Assembly (NCBI RefSeq): GCF_900142445.1 | Contig: NZ_FRAV01000005.1 | Span: 124,001-188,000, forward strand | Direction: 5' to 3' | From: Chryseobacterium polytrichastri | GTDB taxonomy: Bacteria > Bacteroidota > Bacteroidia > Flavobacteriales > Weeksellaceae | Length of the DNA stretch: 64,000 nucleotides | Part shown: positions 1 through 8,726 of the stretch, piece after piece | How positions within the stretch are numbered: the first letter of the stretch is position 1 | Layout: every line of letters begins with the position of its first letter | Made by a program: the position numbers and the translations under genes | Notes under the pieces: model-generated | Told to the model about the DNA's origin: nothing | Databases searched by the model: none | The model's input: only the letters and a program-made list of their open reading frames with translations

Positions 1-1
1 T

Positions 2-169
2 GGTGAAATTATTATTCCTGATGAGTTCATGCCCAAAGAAAAATCTCAGATTCAAAATTCTGAAACAAAATATGATAAACTGAAGAAGATAAAAGAACTG
101 AAAGATGCGGGAGTTTTATCAGATGAAGAATTCCAAAAGGAAAAAGATAAAATCATGGATGAAAAATAA
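2..169 (+). CDS. C-terminal fragment of a SHOCT-domain protein
   Basis: An open frame enters from the left edge and stops with TAA at 167-169. The last 30 or so residues (a basic helix, then 'LKDAGVLSDEEFQKEK') match the short C-terminal SHOCT domain, a two-helix oligomerisation tail found on many otherwise unrelated bacterial proteins. The N-terminal part, which would decide the function, lies outside the window. A hairpin terminator follows directly. Confidence 0.75.
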   Translation, partial: GEIIIPDEFMPKEKSQIQNSETKYDKLKKIKELKDAGVLSDEEFQKEKDKIMDEK

Positions 170-177
170 TCAACACA

Positions 178-210
178 CAAATGCTCTATTCTATGGAGCA
201 TTTTTTATTT
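178..210 (+). terminator. Intrinsic terminator after the SHOCT gene
   Basis: The inverted repeat AAATGCTC...GAGCATTT with a 9-nt loop is followed by a T-rich run. It lies directly downstream of the SHOCT-domain stop codon. Confidence 0.7.
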
Positions 211-235
211 TTACATTAAAATAACCAACTTTTGA

Positions 236-739
236 ATGAAAAAAATATCATCACTGCTATTTTTCTTAGCCCTACTTTATATAAATGCCCAAAATATCAC
301 TAAAAAAGAAACATTCGAAAAATGTAGAGAAACATATTCACGAAAAATATGTAAAACAGATACAGACAAAGATGGTATTATAGATAAAGAGGATAAGTGC
401 CCTGACATTCCTGGATTACATATATTCCAAGGTTGTCCTGATACAGATGGAGATAATATTCCAGATAAAGATGATAAATGTATAGAGGTAGCTGGACCTA
501 TTGAAAATAATGGCTGCCCTTGGCCTGACAAGGATGGTGACGGACTAAGAGATATTGATGATCAATGCCCAGATATAGCTGGCAATATTGAAAATAATGG
601 CTGTCCATGGCCAGATCAAGACAATGACGGAATTCCTGATAAAGATGATCACTGTCCTAATAAAGAAGGAATATCAGAATATAACGGATGCCCACGCCCT
701 ATACAAATATTACATGTAGTCCCAAAGAAAAATATTTAA
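236..739 (+). CDS. Exported thrombospondin type 3 repeat protein
   Basis: This is a 167-residue protein with an N-terminal signal peptide (Lys-rich start, hydrophobic core, cleavage near ...NAQ) followed by four calcium-binding thrombospondin type 3 repeats of the form DxDxDGIxDxxDxCP. Consecutive repeats carry the conserved GCPxPDxDxDG spacing. Such repeats usually form the linker before an OmpA domain in Bacteroidetes outer-membrane proteins. Here no OmpA domain follows, because the frame ends 14 residues after the last repeat. It may be a stand-alone calcium-binding envelope protein or a shortened relative of the OmpA family. A strong hairpin follows the stop. Confidence 0.8.
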   Translation: MKKISSLLFFLALLYINAQNITKKETFEKCRETYSRKICKTDTDKDGIIDKEDKCPDIPGLHIFQGCPDTDGDNIPDKDDKCIEVAGPIENNGCPWPDKDGDGLRDIDDQCPDIAGNIENNGCPWPDQDNDGIPDKDDHCPNKEGISEYNGCPRPIQILHVVPKKNI

Positions 740-749
740 ATATTATGAA

Positions 750-790
750 AAAAAATGACTTCTGTACTATCGACAGAAGTCATTTTTTAT
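750..790. terminator. Bidirectional terminator
   Basis: A long inverted repeat (AAAAATGACTTCTG / CAGAAGTCATTTTTT) with a 9-nt loop has A/T tracts on both sides. It lies between the convergent TSP3-repeat gene and the delta-60 repeat gene and could serve both. Confidence 0.85.
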
Positions 791-817
791 TGAATCGATG
801 CCTATTACAGAAATCGT

Positions 818-2356
818 TTAATTCTTTATTAATTTTACAGAATGTTGATTTCCTTTTTTAGTTTCAACCTGAATGATATAATTTCCTTTTATAAGGTTTC
901 GAATATCTATGTGGTCGTTAAATCTTGAAGATCCAGTTTGAACAATTTTACCCGATAAATCAAAAATTTTAAAGTTAAAAGTTTCATTATCAGACTTCCC
1001 GTTTTGGATGGTAATACTATTACCTGCAGGGTTTGGATAAAGTGTCAATATATTATTTTGATCTTTATTTGATACAGAATCCGTACCTAAATATGAGGAA
1101 TCAATAAACTTAGACAAATAGGACTTGCTACCATATGTCACACTATCACCACTATATGAAAGAACAAGTGAACCATTATTTAGATTAAATAGTTTTTTAA
1201 TAAAATCAGCTCTCATTGAAGTATTTGGAGGAGTAGCCATAAATACCTGAAATCCAGTATTTGAAATGGTATAATCTATACTTCCATTGGGATTAAATCT
1301 CGTTACAAATAATTGTTGTAAAAAATTGGCAGTTCCGTTGAATAAATTAGTTATACTCCCCATTACTACTATTTTTGAATTAGGCAATACCGTTATCTGG
1401 CTCAAATCCAATTGATTTGCAGTCAAAAAGAAATAATTAGACGTTCTTCCGTTATTGGCAAAATTGGAGATCATTGCCCCGTCTGAAATTTGGATTTTTG
1501 ACAAAAAGAAAGTATCAGAGGAAGAAGAAGACTGATGCAAAATTAAAATAGAATTGTCTGAATAATTATATTCAAAACTTTTAATTCTACTCCCTTGATT
1601 ATTAGGCATCAATAAAGTTCCGCTATTACCGAATGTTGAATCATACGCTCCGTCAGGAAATCTTCTTTCTATATAAGACTCTTGCATGCTTGTTAATGGA
1701 TTAACTCTGGATCCAGCCATTACTAATTTCCCATCATTCTGAATATAGAACTTATACAATGTGAAAGAAGGTAATGATAATTTCCCATTGGTACCAAAAC
1801 TAGTATCAACCATTCCGTTGGAATTAATTTTTGTTAGATAATACCCAGCATTATACGCATACAGATAGCTATTGCCATTATTATCAACTACCATATCATA
1901 TACTGATCCATTTTGACCCACTGATTGGGTGGTAAATCCATTTGTCCCAAAACTGGGATCCAGAGTTCCGTCAAGATTAATTCTTGTAATAAATAAATCG
2001 TATAAACTATGAGTAGGAGTAGCATTCACTCTTCCATAAATAATTATTTTATCATTATGCAAAACAATTTTTTTTACCGCTTCGCTTTTTTCCAATGAAT
2101 TAGCCCCCATATCATGGTTTTTCGTACCAAAAGCAAGATCTATGTTCCCATTTTGATTTACTTTTCTAATGGTGATGGAACCTGTTGAAGTTGCAGTAAT
2201 AAATTGACCATCGGGAAGCATTACAGCATCTGAAGTTTCGTAATAATTATCATAATTAGAATAACCACCTGTTCCAAATGACGAATCTAACGTAATGCTT
2301 TGTGCATTAAAAAAATGTATTAAAATCAAGAATAGTAAAAAATAAATTTTTCTCAT
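818..2356 (-). CDS. Delta-60 repeat T9SS cargo protein
   Basis: A 512-residue exported protein. The start chosen is the internal ATG at 2356, which gives a textbook signal peptide (MRKIYFLLFLILIHFFNAQ); the open frame extends 21 codons further upstream but without signal-peptide character. The body carries delta-60 repeats, each ending in a motif like 'GxLDxSFGTNG', thought to form beta-propeller-like folds. The C-terminus (about 75 residues beginning LTLYPNPAGNS and ending in VKLIKN) is a type A T9SS sorting domain, so the product is probably secreted or attached to the cell surface. Specific function is unknown. Confidence 0.85.
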   Translation of the reverse strand: MRKIYFLLFLILIHFFNAQSITLDSSFGTGGYSNYDNYYETSDAVMLPDGQFITATSTGSITIRKVNQNGNIDLAFGTKNHDMGANSLEKSEAVKKIVLHNDKIIIYGRVNATPTHSLYDLFITRINLDGTLDPSFGTNGFTTQSVGQNGSVYDMVVDNNGNSYLYAYNAGYYLTKINSNGMVDTSFGTNGKLSLPSFTLYKFYIQNDGKLVMAGSRVNPLTSMQESYIERRFPDGAYDSTFGNSGTLLMPNNQGSRIKSFEYNYSDNSILILHQSSSSSDTFFLSKIQISDGAMISNFANNGRTSNYFFLTANQLDLSQITVLPNSKIVVMGSITNLFNGTANFLQQLFVTRFNPNGSIDYTISNTGFQVFMATPPNTSMRADFIKKLFNLNNGSLVLSYSGDSVTYGSKSYLSKFIDSSYLGTDSVSNKDQNNILTLYPNPAGNSITIQNGKSDNETFNFKIFDLSGKIVQTGSSRFNDHIDIRNLIKGNYIIQVETKKGNQHSVKLIKN

Positions 2357-2521
2357 TATATAATATTTTGAATTTCTTAAAATGCTGCAAATATACAACC
2401 CTTGCCTTTTAAATAGCACACCTATTTACTTTGACATAAGTGATTTTTCATATTCTTCAAAGAAACACATTCTCTTTCAATTGGCTTTTTGTAAATTGGT
2501 CCACCACTTTAAATCCATTAT

Positions 2522-3190
2522 ATGACAGACATTCTGAAAAATAAGGAAGAACTTTCCAGAAAAGAAAAGACTCACGAAATTCTCAAAAAAGAAGGTATCA
2601 AAATCAATGTTAATCTTCCTTACATTGAGTCGGAAGAGGAAACGACCCTTCGAACTCCTAAAGAAGTTGCAACAAGAGCGGCAATCTTGTCTATTACCAA
2701 CTTAGTTTCTTTTGACAGTATAGATTCGGAAGAAGCCATCAGCTATCTTGAAGAGTGCAATCTTTGGGAACATACAACATCTGATGAAAAAGACTTTCTA
2801 CAAAATCCTACCGAAGACAAAAAATTTCAGGAAACCTGGAAATCTGAATGCATCTGGGTTTTACTCTGGGCACTACAGCTTGTCGAAAATATTCCTTTTC
2901 CGAATGAATTATGTGATTTAAATGATATTGCTCTTGACAAATATCCTATTGGTGGAGATAACGATCCGAATGAGTTTATCAAAACCAACAATCAACTTCG
3001 TTCAAAAGCTGAAATACTAGATACGAATGATCTTTATTACAGATATCATTGGGCTTGTGTGGATGCCCGATTAAACAATTTGGAGATGACAACCATAGAT
3101 TCAGGAATTCTATATGAAAGACAGTATGCACTCAATTGGCTTGTGAATTATATGGGGCAGGAATGGGATGATGTTTCTTGTGATACTTAA
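2522..3190 (+). CDS. DUF4272 domain-containing protein
   Basis: A 222-residue soluble protein without a signal peptide. The N-terminal RKEKTHEILKKEGIKIN segment, the 'LR..KEVATRAAILS' stretch and the central tryptophan-rich helix (CIWVLLWAL) are hallmarks of DUF4272. The biochemical role of the family is not established. DUF4272 genes often sit near other small cytosolic proteins of toxin-immunity type, as here: the next gene begins 12 bp downstream on the same strand, so the two are probably cotranscribed. Confidence 0.75.
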   Translation: MTDILKNKEELSRKEKTHEILKKEGIKINVNLPYIESEEETTLRTPKEVATRAAILSITNLVSFDSIDSEEAISYLEECNLWEHTTSDEKDFLQNPTEDKKFQETWKSECIWVLLWALQLVENIPFPNELCDLNDIALDKYPIGGDNDPNEFIKTNNQLRSKAEILDTNDLYYRYHWACVDARLNNLEMTTIDSGILYERQYALNWLVNYMGQEWDDVSCDT

Positions 3191-3202
3191 TCTATTTCAG
3201 AG

Positions 3203-3961
3203 ATGACACAGCAAGAACTTATTGACCAATTCATCAACCTGTCTGAAGGAAAACTCGTTGCCGAGGAATGGATAAGCTGGTTTACTACCCATAAAGATTC
3301 CGTAGAAAAAATATGTGGGAGAACGGCCTTTCTTAAAATAAAACCTAAAGACAGTTTCAGTGGGGTCAGGAATTTATACATCGGACAACTGGCAGCTTTT
3401 GACTGGCTCACATCTAAAGAAATAAAAGTCTCTTTATCTGATCTCTATAAAAAAGGATGGGAAAAAGAATTTGATGATTTCTGTAAAGCAGAGAAACAAA
3501 AAGAAAAATTACTCCAGAAGGAGGTGGAGAATAAATTCGGATATTTAAAAGATAATTATCCCAAATTTTTCAAACAATTAACCAAATCTTATAGTAATTC
3601 CGATGTTATTGAAGCAGGCGAAAAACAGGAGGCTATTCAAAATACAGAGAAAGAACTTTCCATACAACTTCCTGAAGATCTCGCAACATGGTATCAAAAT
3701 GTATCAACCTTACGGCTTGAAGGGATAGACATTGATTTTAAAGAATTAACCACCGAAACGATTCAAAAGAAACAATATCTGATCCTAGGTGAATTTTGGT
3801 TGTATGGTGATGGAGATCAATTATTGTTTAATTTGGAAAATCAAAGCATCTATATTTTCGCCCACGAAAACCAACCTCCTAAAGCTATAAAAATAGCAAA
3901 TTCATTCACCGATTTTGTGGAGAAAAAAATGGTAACTTATTTAAAAGAATACGAATCTTAA
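3203..3961 (+). CDS. SMI1/KNR4 (SUKH)-like protein
   Basis: A 252-residue cytosolic protein. The C-terminal half (from about residue 145) contains an ELSIQLPEDLATWYQ-type helix, a central LGEFWLYGDGDQLLF strand and a terminal helix, resembling the SMI1/KNR4 superfamily, whose bacterial members are often immunity proteins for polymorphic toxins. The N-terminal about 110 residues are a separate charged helical region that I do not recognise. It is 12 bp behind the DUF4272 gene, suggesting an operon. No toxin gene is visible nearby, so an immunity role is only an inference. Confidence 0.55.
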   Translation: MTQQELIDQFINLSEGKLVAEEWISWFTTHKDSVEKICGRTAFLKIKPKDSFSGVRNLYIGQLAAFDWLTSKEIKVSLSDLYKKGWEKEFDDFCKAEKQKEKLLQKEVENKFGYLKDNYPKFFKQLTKSYSNSDVIEAGEKQEAIQNTEKELSIQLPEDLATWYQNVSTLRLEGIDIDFKELTTETIQKKQYLILGEFWLYGDGDQLLFNLENQSIYIFAHENQPPKAIKIANSFTDFVEKKMVTYLKEYES

Positions 3962-3995
3962 ATTCTTTAAGCAACTTATAAAACCAATAACTACA

Positions 3996-4490
3996 ATGCA
4001 ACATATATATAAAATACTTTTTACAGTATTCTTAACAATTTTTGTAAACCAAAACTTTTATTCTCAAAATATAAATTTAGAAGAATATGAAATTTATATC
4101 GAAAACACTTTGATTGCTAAACAAGACTTTGCCAAAAATGGACAGAATTTAAATGAGGTTCAGGTAAAAACAATTGAATTCAAACCAATAACAAATGGGT
4201 TTAAAAAGGCCTATTACCTAAATGGAAAATTATATTCAAGCGGGAAGATTGAAAATCTAAAAGAAAATGGAATTTGGGAATACTGGCATCCAAATGGTCA
4301 GAAAGCCCGCAAAGGAGAATTTATAAATGGAAAACCAAATGGAACTCATGAATACTGGTATGAAAACGGAAAGATCCGTGGCATAGGAAACTGGAAAGAT
4401 GGAGTCTACGATGGCAGATGGGAAATGTATAATGAGGATGGAAAAGAGAAAACAATTCAAAATTATAAAGCCGGAAAGCAAATTCTTTAA
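3996..4490 (+). CDS. MORN-repeat (YwqK-like) exported protein
   Basis: A 164-residue protein with a signal peptide (hydrophobic residues 5-20, cleavage near NFYSQ). The second half is a run of MORN_2-type repeats: 'GKLYSSGKIENLKENGIWEYWHPNGQ' followed by two further units with the conserved 'NGKPNG..EYWYENGK' and 'DGVYDGRWEMYNEDGK' pattern. Databases often label such proteins YwqK-family antitoxins, but the label rests on weak evidence, and the signal peptide here argues for an envelope location. It follows the SMI1/KNR4-like gene by 34 bp and may be cotranscribed. Confidence 0.75.
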   Translation: MQHIYKILFTVFLTIFVNQNFYSQNINLEEYEIYIENTLIAKQDFAKNGQNLNEVQVKTIEFKPITNGFKKAYYLNGKLYSSGKIENLKENGIWEYWHPNGQKARKGEFINGKPNGTHEYWYENGKIRGIGNWKDGVYDGRWEMYNEDGKEKTIQNYKAGKQIL

Positions 4491-4682
4491 ATTAGTACTT
4501 CTTAAAAATAAAACTTATCCGAATTCAACAAATAATAACTTAGAGAAAATCTAATAAATCCTATCAAAATTCATTTCCCAATTCAAAAAACTTCCCGAAA
4601 TTAGCAGCCTGTGCGTTAGATAAAAAATTTATGAATTAAAAGAACAATTAAAACAAACATACAGTAAAACTTAACATAAGTT

Positions 4683-4801
4683 TTCTTCGGGGCAGGGCGC
4701 AATTCCCTACCGGCGGTTACAGTCCGCGACTCCTTTTTAACGAAAGGACTGATTTGGTGAAACTCCAAAACCGACAGTTACAGTCTGGATGAGAGAAGAA
4801 A
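4683..4801 (+). ncRNA. FMN riboswitch (RFN element)
   Basis: The sequence carries the conserved FMN aptamer blocks in order: TCTTCGGGGCAGGG, ATTCCCTACCGGCGG, AGTCCGCGA, GGACTGATTTGGTGAAA, CCAAAACCGACAGT and AGTCTGGATGAGAGAAGA. The two ends (TCTTC / GAGAAGA) close the P1 helix. It lies about 95 bp upstream of ribB and should reduce ribB expression when flavin mononucleotide is abundant. The 190 bp before it (4491-4682) show no gene or clear promoter. Confidence 0.97.
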
Positions 4802-4896
4802 ATGAAACAATCAATAAGACTATTTTGATAGACTTGTTGTGTTGTCTTTCATTTCCATGTACCGAAGTGTATTTTAACTTTCAACAGTAAAATAAC

Positions 4897-5547
4897 ATGG
4901 AAAAATTATTAGAAAAATTCGGAGCTACCTCCCAAGAACGTGTAGAAAATGCACTTTTAAAATTACAAAAAGGAAAAGGCATCCTTTTAGTAGATGATGA
5001 AAACCGTGAAAACGAAGGCGACATCATCTTCCCTGCCTCCACCATTACAGAAAAAGACATGGCACTTTTGATCCGCGAATGCAGCGGCATCGTTTGTTTA
5101 TGCATCTCGGAAGAAAAAAGTAAACATCTTAATCTTCGCCCAATGGTGGAAAGCAACAACTCAAAAAATCAAACAGCTTTTACCATTACCATTGAAGCCA
5201 AAGAAGGCGTAGAATCTGGTGTTTCAGCGAAAGACCGTGTAACAACAATCAAAACAGCGATTGCTGAAAATGCATTGGCAGAACACATTGCAAGTCCGGG
5301 ACACGTTTTCCCTTTAATCGCCAGAAAAGATGGTGTTTTTGAAAGACGTGGACACACCGAAGGAAGTGTAGATTTGGTAAAACTAGCCAATCTTGGGGAT
5401 GATGCTGTGCTTTGTGAATTAACGAACGAAGACGGTTCTATGGCAAGACTTCCAGAGATCGTAGATTTTGCAGCAAAAAGAGAAATGACCGTCGTTACGA
5501 TTGAGGACATTTATTCTTACCGTAAAATGATGATCAGTCAGAACTAA
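4897..5547 (+). CDS. ribB: 3,4-dihydroxy-2-butanone 4-phosphate synthase
   Basis: This 216-residue enzyme converts ribulose 5-phosphate to 3,4-dihydroxy-2-butanone 4-phosphate plus formate, one of the two feeder branches of riboflavin synthesis. It aligns along its full length with the stand-alone E. coli RibB (217 residues): RVENAL, the acidic metal-binding loop [10 protein letters not shown] near residues 35-45, SGIVCLCI, the PGHVFPL block and the GHTEGSVDL block. It is not fused to GTP cyclohydrolase II, unlike the bifunctional RibBA of many Bacteroidetes. The FMN riboswitch directly upstream gives feedback control. A hairpin terminator follows. Confidence 0.95.
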   Translation: MEKLLEKFGATSQERVENALLKLQKGKGILLVDDENRENEGDIIFPASTITEKDMALLIRECSGIVCLCISEEKSKHLNLRPMVESNNSKNQTAFTITIEAKEGVESGVSAKDRVTTIKTAIAENALAEHIASPGHVFPLIARKDGVFERRGHTEGSVDLVKLANLGDDAVLCELTNEDGSMARLPEIVDFAAKREMTVVTIEDIYSYRKMMISQN

Positions 5548-5571
5548 ATTTTTAAATAGATAACGCACATA

Positions 5572-5606
5572 AAATTTCCGCTTGAGTTTTACTTGAGCGG
5601 ATTTTT
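5572..5606 (+). terminator. Intrinsic terminator after ribB
   Basis: A 9-bp stem CCGCTTGAG / CTTGAGCGG (with two G-U pairs) around a TTTTA loop is followed by ATTTTTATT, 30 bp after the ribB stop. Confidence 0.8.
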
Positions 5607-5790
5607 ATTGTTGAATTCATAAATATTATAGCTAAAGAATTTAACACTATTTCAGCTAAACTCTCAAAAGAAATACAGACTTAATTCATCAAACAATTCT
5701 CTTTTAAACATTTCATTAAAAATAAGTTACCCCTAAATAAAATATATTTTCGATAGGGCATTTTAATTATCTTTAAAGAAATTTTTAACT

Positions 5791-6780
5791 ATGAAAACAT
5801 CTGTACTTTTTTTGTTGGCAACCTTTAGTGTTTGTTCAGCACAAACAACCATTACCAAAGCATTTAATGATCCTATCATCGGTGACTTTGCAAATAATTA
5901 TAATGTAATCGGAACGGTAGACAATTCTGTAACAGGCTCAAATGCTATCTTTTCTAACAGCAGTTTAACCCAAGGTTCTGCTGCCTCGGCTAATTATTCG
6001 GCACCTACTTCCGGTGAAATCAGTACCTATCCGGGAACAACGATTAAAATGGTGAATGGCAGCAATACGATATACTATAAAGCAACGGCTTCTAAATTGG
6101 AAATCACGGGTCTTATTACGCCAGATGCCACCTTGAATTTCACAACAAATAACGGAACATTTATTTCTTATCCTGCTGCTTTTGGATATTCAGAACCTGA
6201 TACGGCATCCGGAACATTTACTTCCACCGCAGCCTCCGGAACATTTAGCGGAACGATCAATATTTCCGCCGATGCAAGTGGAACATTAATCGTAGGAGCA
6301 AAGACCTATACCAATGTATTAAGAATTAAATCTGTTCAGAATTTTAATTTGTCTGTAGCAGGAGTTCCGGTTCCTGTAGGAACAGTTACTAATACTGCTT
6401 ACACCTATTACGACAGTTCTCATAAATTCCCTTTACTTTCTTCAACAACTGCAAATATAAACGTACCACTTTTAAGCATTAATCAAACTACGGTAGGCGC
6501 GCAGGCTTTAAATGAAGCTTTCCTAGCCGTAAATGATCATACAGTTAAAAAAGAAGCTCTTAAAATATATCCTAATCCAGCACAGGATTTTATTGAATTA
6601 AAAGGAGAAACAGGAAATTATTCAACCGTTTCTATCTATAGTCTGGACGGAAAACTGATCAAAACATCGGATCTAAAATCCGGAAAAGTGCAGATCTCTG
6701 AACTTCCTACAGCCAATTACTTCATACAAGCTTCCGGAAAAGATGCAAAGACAGAAATCGTGAAGTTTATCAAAAAATAA
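5791..6780 (+). CDS. T9SS-sorted exported protein of unknown function
   Basis: A 329-residue protein with a signal peptide (MKTSVLFLLATFSVCSAQ) and a C-terminal type A T9SS sorting domain of about 75 residues (LKIYPNPAQDFIEL ... IVKFIKK). The middle is Thr/Ser/Gly-rich beta-type sequence without a domain I recognise. It is expected to cross the outer membrane through T9SS and be released or anchored at the surface. A TATCTTTA hexamer-like -7 element at 5769-5776 is a plausible promoter. The 243 bp upstream hold the ribB terminator and AT-rich sequence only. Confidence 0.85.
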   Translation: MKTSVLFLLATFSVCSAQTTITKAFNDPIIGDFANNYNVIGTVDNSVTGSNAIFSNSSLTQGSAASANYSAPTSGEISTYPGTTIKMVNGSNTIYYKATASKLEITGLITPDATLNFTTNNGTFISYPAAFGYSEPDTASGTFTSTAASGTFSGTINISADASGTLIVGAKTYTNVLRIKSVQNFNLSVAGVPVPVGTVTNTAYTYYDSSHKFPLLSSTTANINVPLLSINQTTVGAQALNEAFLAVNDHTVKKEALKIYPNPAQDFIELKGETGNYSTVSIYSLDGKLIKTSDLKSGKVQISELPTANYFIQASGKDAKTEIVKFIKK

Positions 6781-6829
6781 AAGTTTTAATGATTAATAAT
6801 TGAATGATATAAACACAGCATTCATCATA

Positions 6830-6866
6830 ACAAAAAAGCTCCAAAGCCTTTCGACTTTGGAGCTTA
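6830..6866. terminator. Bidirectional terminator
   Basis: The stem AAAGCTCCAAAG / CTTTGGAGCTT encloses a short loop, with an A-run on one side and a T-rich stretch on the other. It lies between two convergent T9SS cargo genes. Confidence 0.8.
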
Positions 6867-6905
6867 CTTTATACAAGCAGACCTATTTCTGAATTTTAGA
6901 ACAGT

Positions 6906-8402
6906 CTATTTCTTAATTATTTTAGCAAAAGTTGTATTACCTCTTAACAGATAATTCCCTGATGGAAACTCACTAAGATCAATACTATTATTTCCTTTAC
7001 TTAAAGTCATATTTTTAATGATTCTTCCTGTGCTGTCATACAAATAAGCTGTTTCGTTGGCTGTAGATTCAACAGTTATTAATCCCGTTGTTGGGTTAGG
7101 ATAAGCAGAAGTTTTTAATTTTGTTGAAGTTTCTAAAGTTGATAAACTTGCGCTGCAACTTGCATTATAAGTATCTCCAGTAATATTAAATCCTTTGTTT
7201 ACCAATTGAGCTCTTGCCATAATTGCTTGTGGTGTAGAATAAGTTATTCCTGCTGCTTCTATGACTCCAATTGCAGATCCTAAGTTTGATAATGTAGGAT
7301 TATTGCTGAGAGCAATTAGAAATTTATTATAATTAATACATGATAAACCAGAATTGTTAAATCCGAAATACACATAGGCCGAAGGAACATTTTGAAAGCT
7401 GATATTCCAGGTAGAAATATCCTGATCAAAAAGTGAAGCACCATTAAACATCCTAAAACTCTCAGCCCCCCAAACTTTACTAACATCCCAGTTTCCAATA
7501 GGCTGATTAAATGATGATGCATTGGTAAACATTTGACCAAAACTTATTACTTTACTGGTGTTCCAATTATTAAGAGGCTGATTAAAGGATGTAGCATTAG
7601 AGAACATATTACGGAAATTCGTTGCATTGCTTGTATTCCATGAATTTAATGGCTGGTTGAACGCTACCGCATCCTGAAACATTGAAATGAAATTGGTTCC
7701 GGACGAGGTATTCCAGGCAGAAATATTTTGATTAAAAGCTGATGCGTAAGAAAACATATCCCGAAAATCTGTTACTTTTGCTGTATTCCAAGTTCCAATA
7801 GGCTGATTAAACAACTTTGCTCTGCTAAACATACTGTTCATATTTGTAATGTTGCTTGTGTTCCAGTTAGCAAATGACGGATTACCAATCAAAGATGGGC
7901 AATGAATGAACATTTCAGATAAATTATTAATTTGTGTTAGATTAGGAGCATCTGTAGCGGTTACATCAAGGTTTGGACAGCTTGAAAATCCTTTATCAAA
8001 TTGCTGAAGCCAAAGGATATCTCCCCATTGACTCACTTCGAAGAGTTTTGGATTTCCAGCAGCAATCATATTTGCGCTACCTCTAAATCCATAAAATAAT
8101 CCACTCCCATTTGATGCTTTTACTCTGTAAGTTGCCTGAATAGGATTTGTATTTAAAGAAGTACCAAAAGAAATCACCGCAGGACTGCCGCTACTTGATG
8201 TTACAGAACTAAGTGCCCCATTATGCTGAGGATATCCTACTTCTTCCCAGGCAATGGTATAGCTGGTTCCGGTACCTCCAAAAGATATTGCATTATCAAC
8301 GGTACCCGTGATATTAGGTTTCCATACCGTAATAAATTCATTCTGCGCATAAGAAATGAAAAATAGAAAAAGAAAAATGGTTACTAGTTGTTTTTTATAC
8401 AT
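6906..8402 (-). CDS. BspA-like (DUF285) repeat surface protein, T9SS cargo
   Basis: A 498-residue secreted protein. After the signal peptide (cleavage near SYAQ) and a beta-rich N-terminal region, residues about 155-345 hold at least six repeats of some 25 residues of the form 'NMSxMFxxAxxFNQPIxxWNTSxVT', the DUF285/BspA-like leucine-rich-type repeat seen in surface proteins and adhesins. The C-terminal 75 residues (TSAYPNPTTGLITVE ... FAKIIKK) are a T9SS sorting domain. A surface or adhesin role is inferred from the repeats. A TATCTTTG-type -7 element lies upstream at 8471-8478 (minus strand), though no clear -33 element is seen. Confidence 0.87.
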   Translation of the reverse strand: MYKKQLVTIFLFLFFISYAQNEFITVWKPNITGTVDNAISFGGTGTSYTIAWEEVGYPQHNGALSSVTSSSGSPAVISFGTSLNTNPIQATYRVKASNGSGLFYGFRGSANMIAAGNPKLFEVSQWGDILWLQQFDKGFSSCPNLDVTATDAPNLTQINNLSEMFIHCPSLIGNPSFANWNTSNITNMNSMFSRAKLFNQPIGTWNTAKVTDFRDMFSYASAFNQNISAWNTSSGTNFISMFQDAVAFNQPLNSWNTSNATNFRNMFSNATSFNQPLNNWNTSKVISFGQMFTNASSFNQPIGNWDVSKVWGAESFRMFNGASLFDQDISTWNISFQNVPSAYVYFGFNNSGLSCINYNKFLIALSNNPTLSNLGSAIGVIEAAGITYSTPQAIMARAQLVNKGFNITGDTYNASCSASLSTLETSTKLKTSAYPNPTTGLITVESTANETAYLYDSTGRIIKNMTLSKGNNSIDLSEFPSGNYLLRGNTTFAKIIKK

Positions 8403-8726
8403 AATTTCAAGGTTAAAATTTGATTTAATAAGATCATAACTTCCCGGGATTCTGTTTCTTATTTCTAATACAAAGATATAGACGCATAGCGACAGAACTT
8501 GTCGTATTAAAATTTAATTTGATTATTTTACAAATTTATTTTCTTCCTATAAATCAAATTCAAACGTCATTGAATACTATTTTTCTATGATCAGATTTAT
8601 ATTTTGAATGCTCAGATAATTTTTTCAATAACACAAAACCCTTTCGCTTAATAATGCCATATATCCAAAAAGTAAATCCGCTCAGAATATTTCTGAGCGG
8701 ATTTTTTATTTAAGTTTAAACTCAAT
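8403..8726. other. Intergenic region between two minus-strand genes
   Basis: The 324 bp hold a candidate -7 box for the BspA-like gene (CAAAGATA on the plus strand, 8471-8478) and, at 8674-8710, the terminator of the TonB-receptor-like gene. The remainder is AT-rich with no open frame worth calling. Confidence 0.6.
8674..8711 (-). terminator. Terminator of the TonB-receptor-like gene
   Basis: The perfect stem AATCCGCTCAGAA / TTCTGAGCGGATT with a short loop has T-rich runs on both sides. It lies 16 bp beyond the stop codon of the minus-strand barrel gene. Confidence 0.85.
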
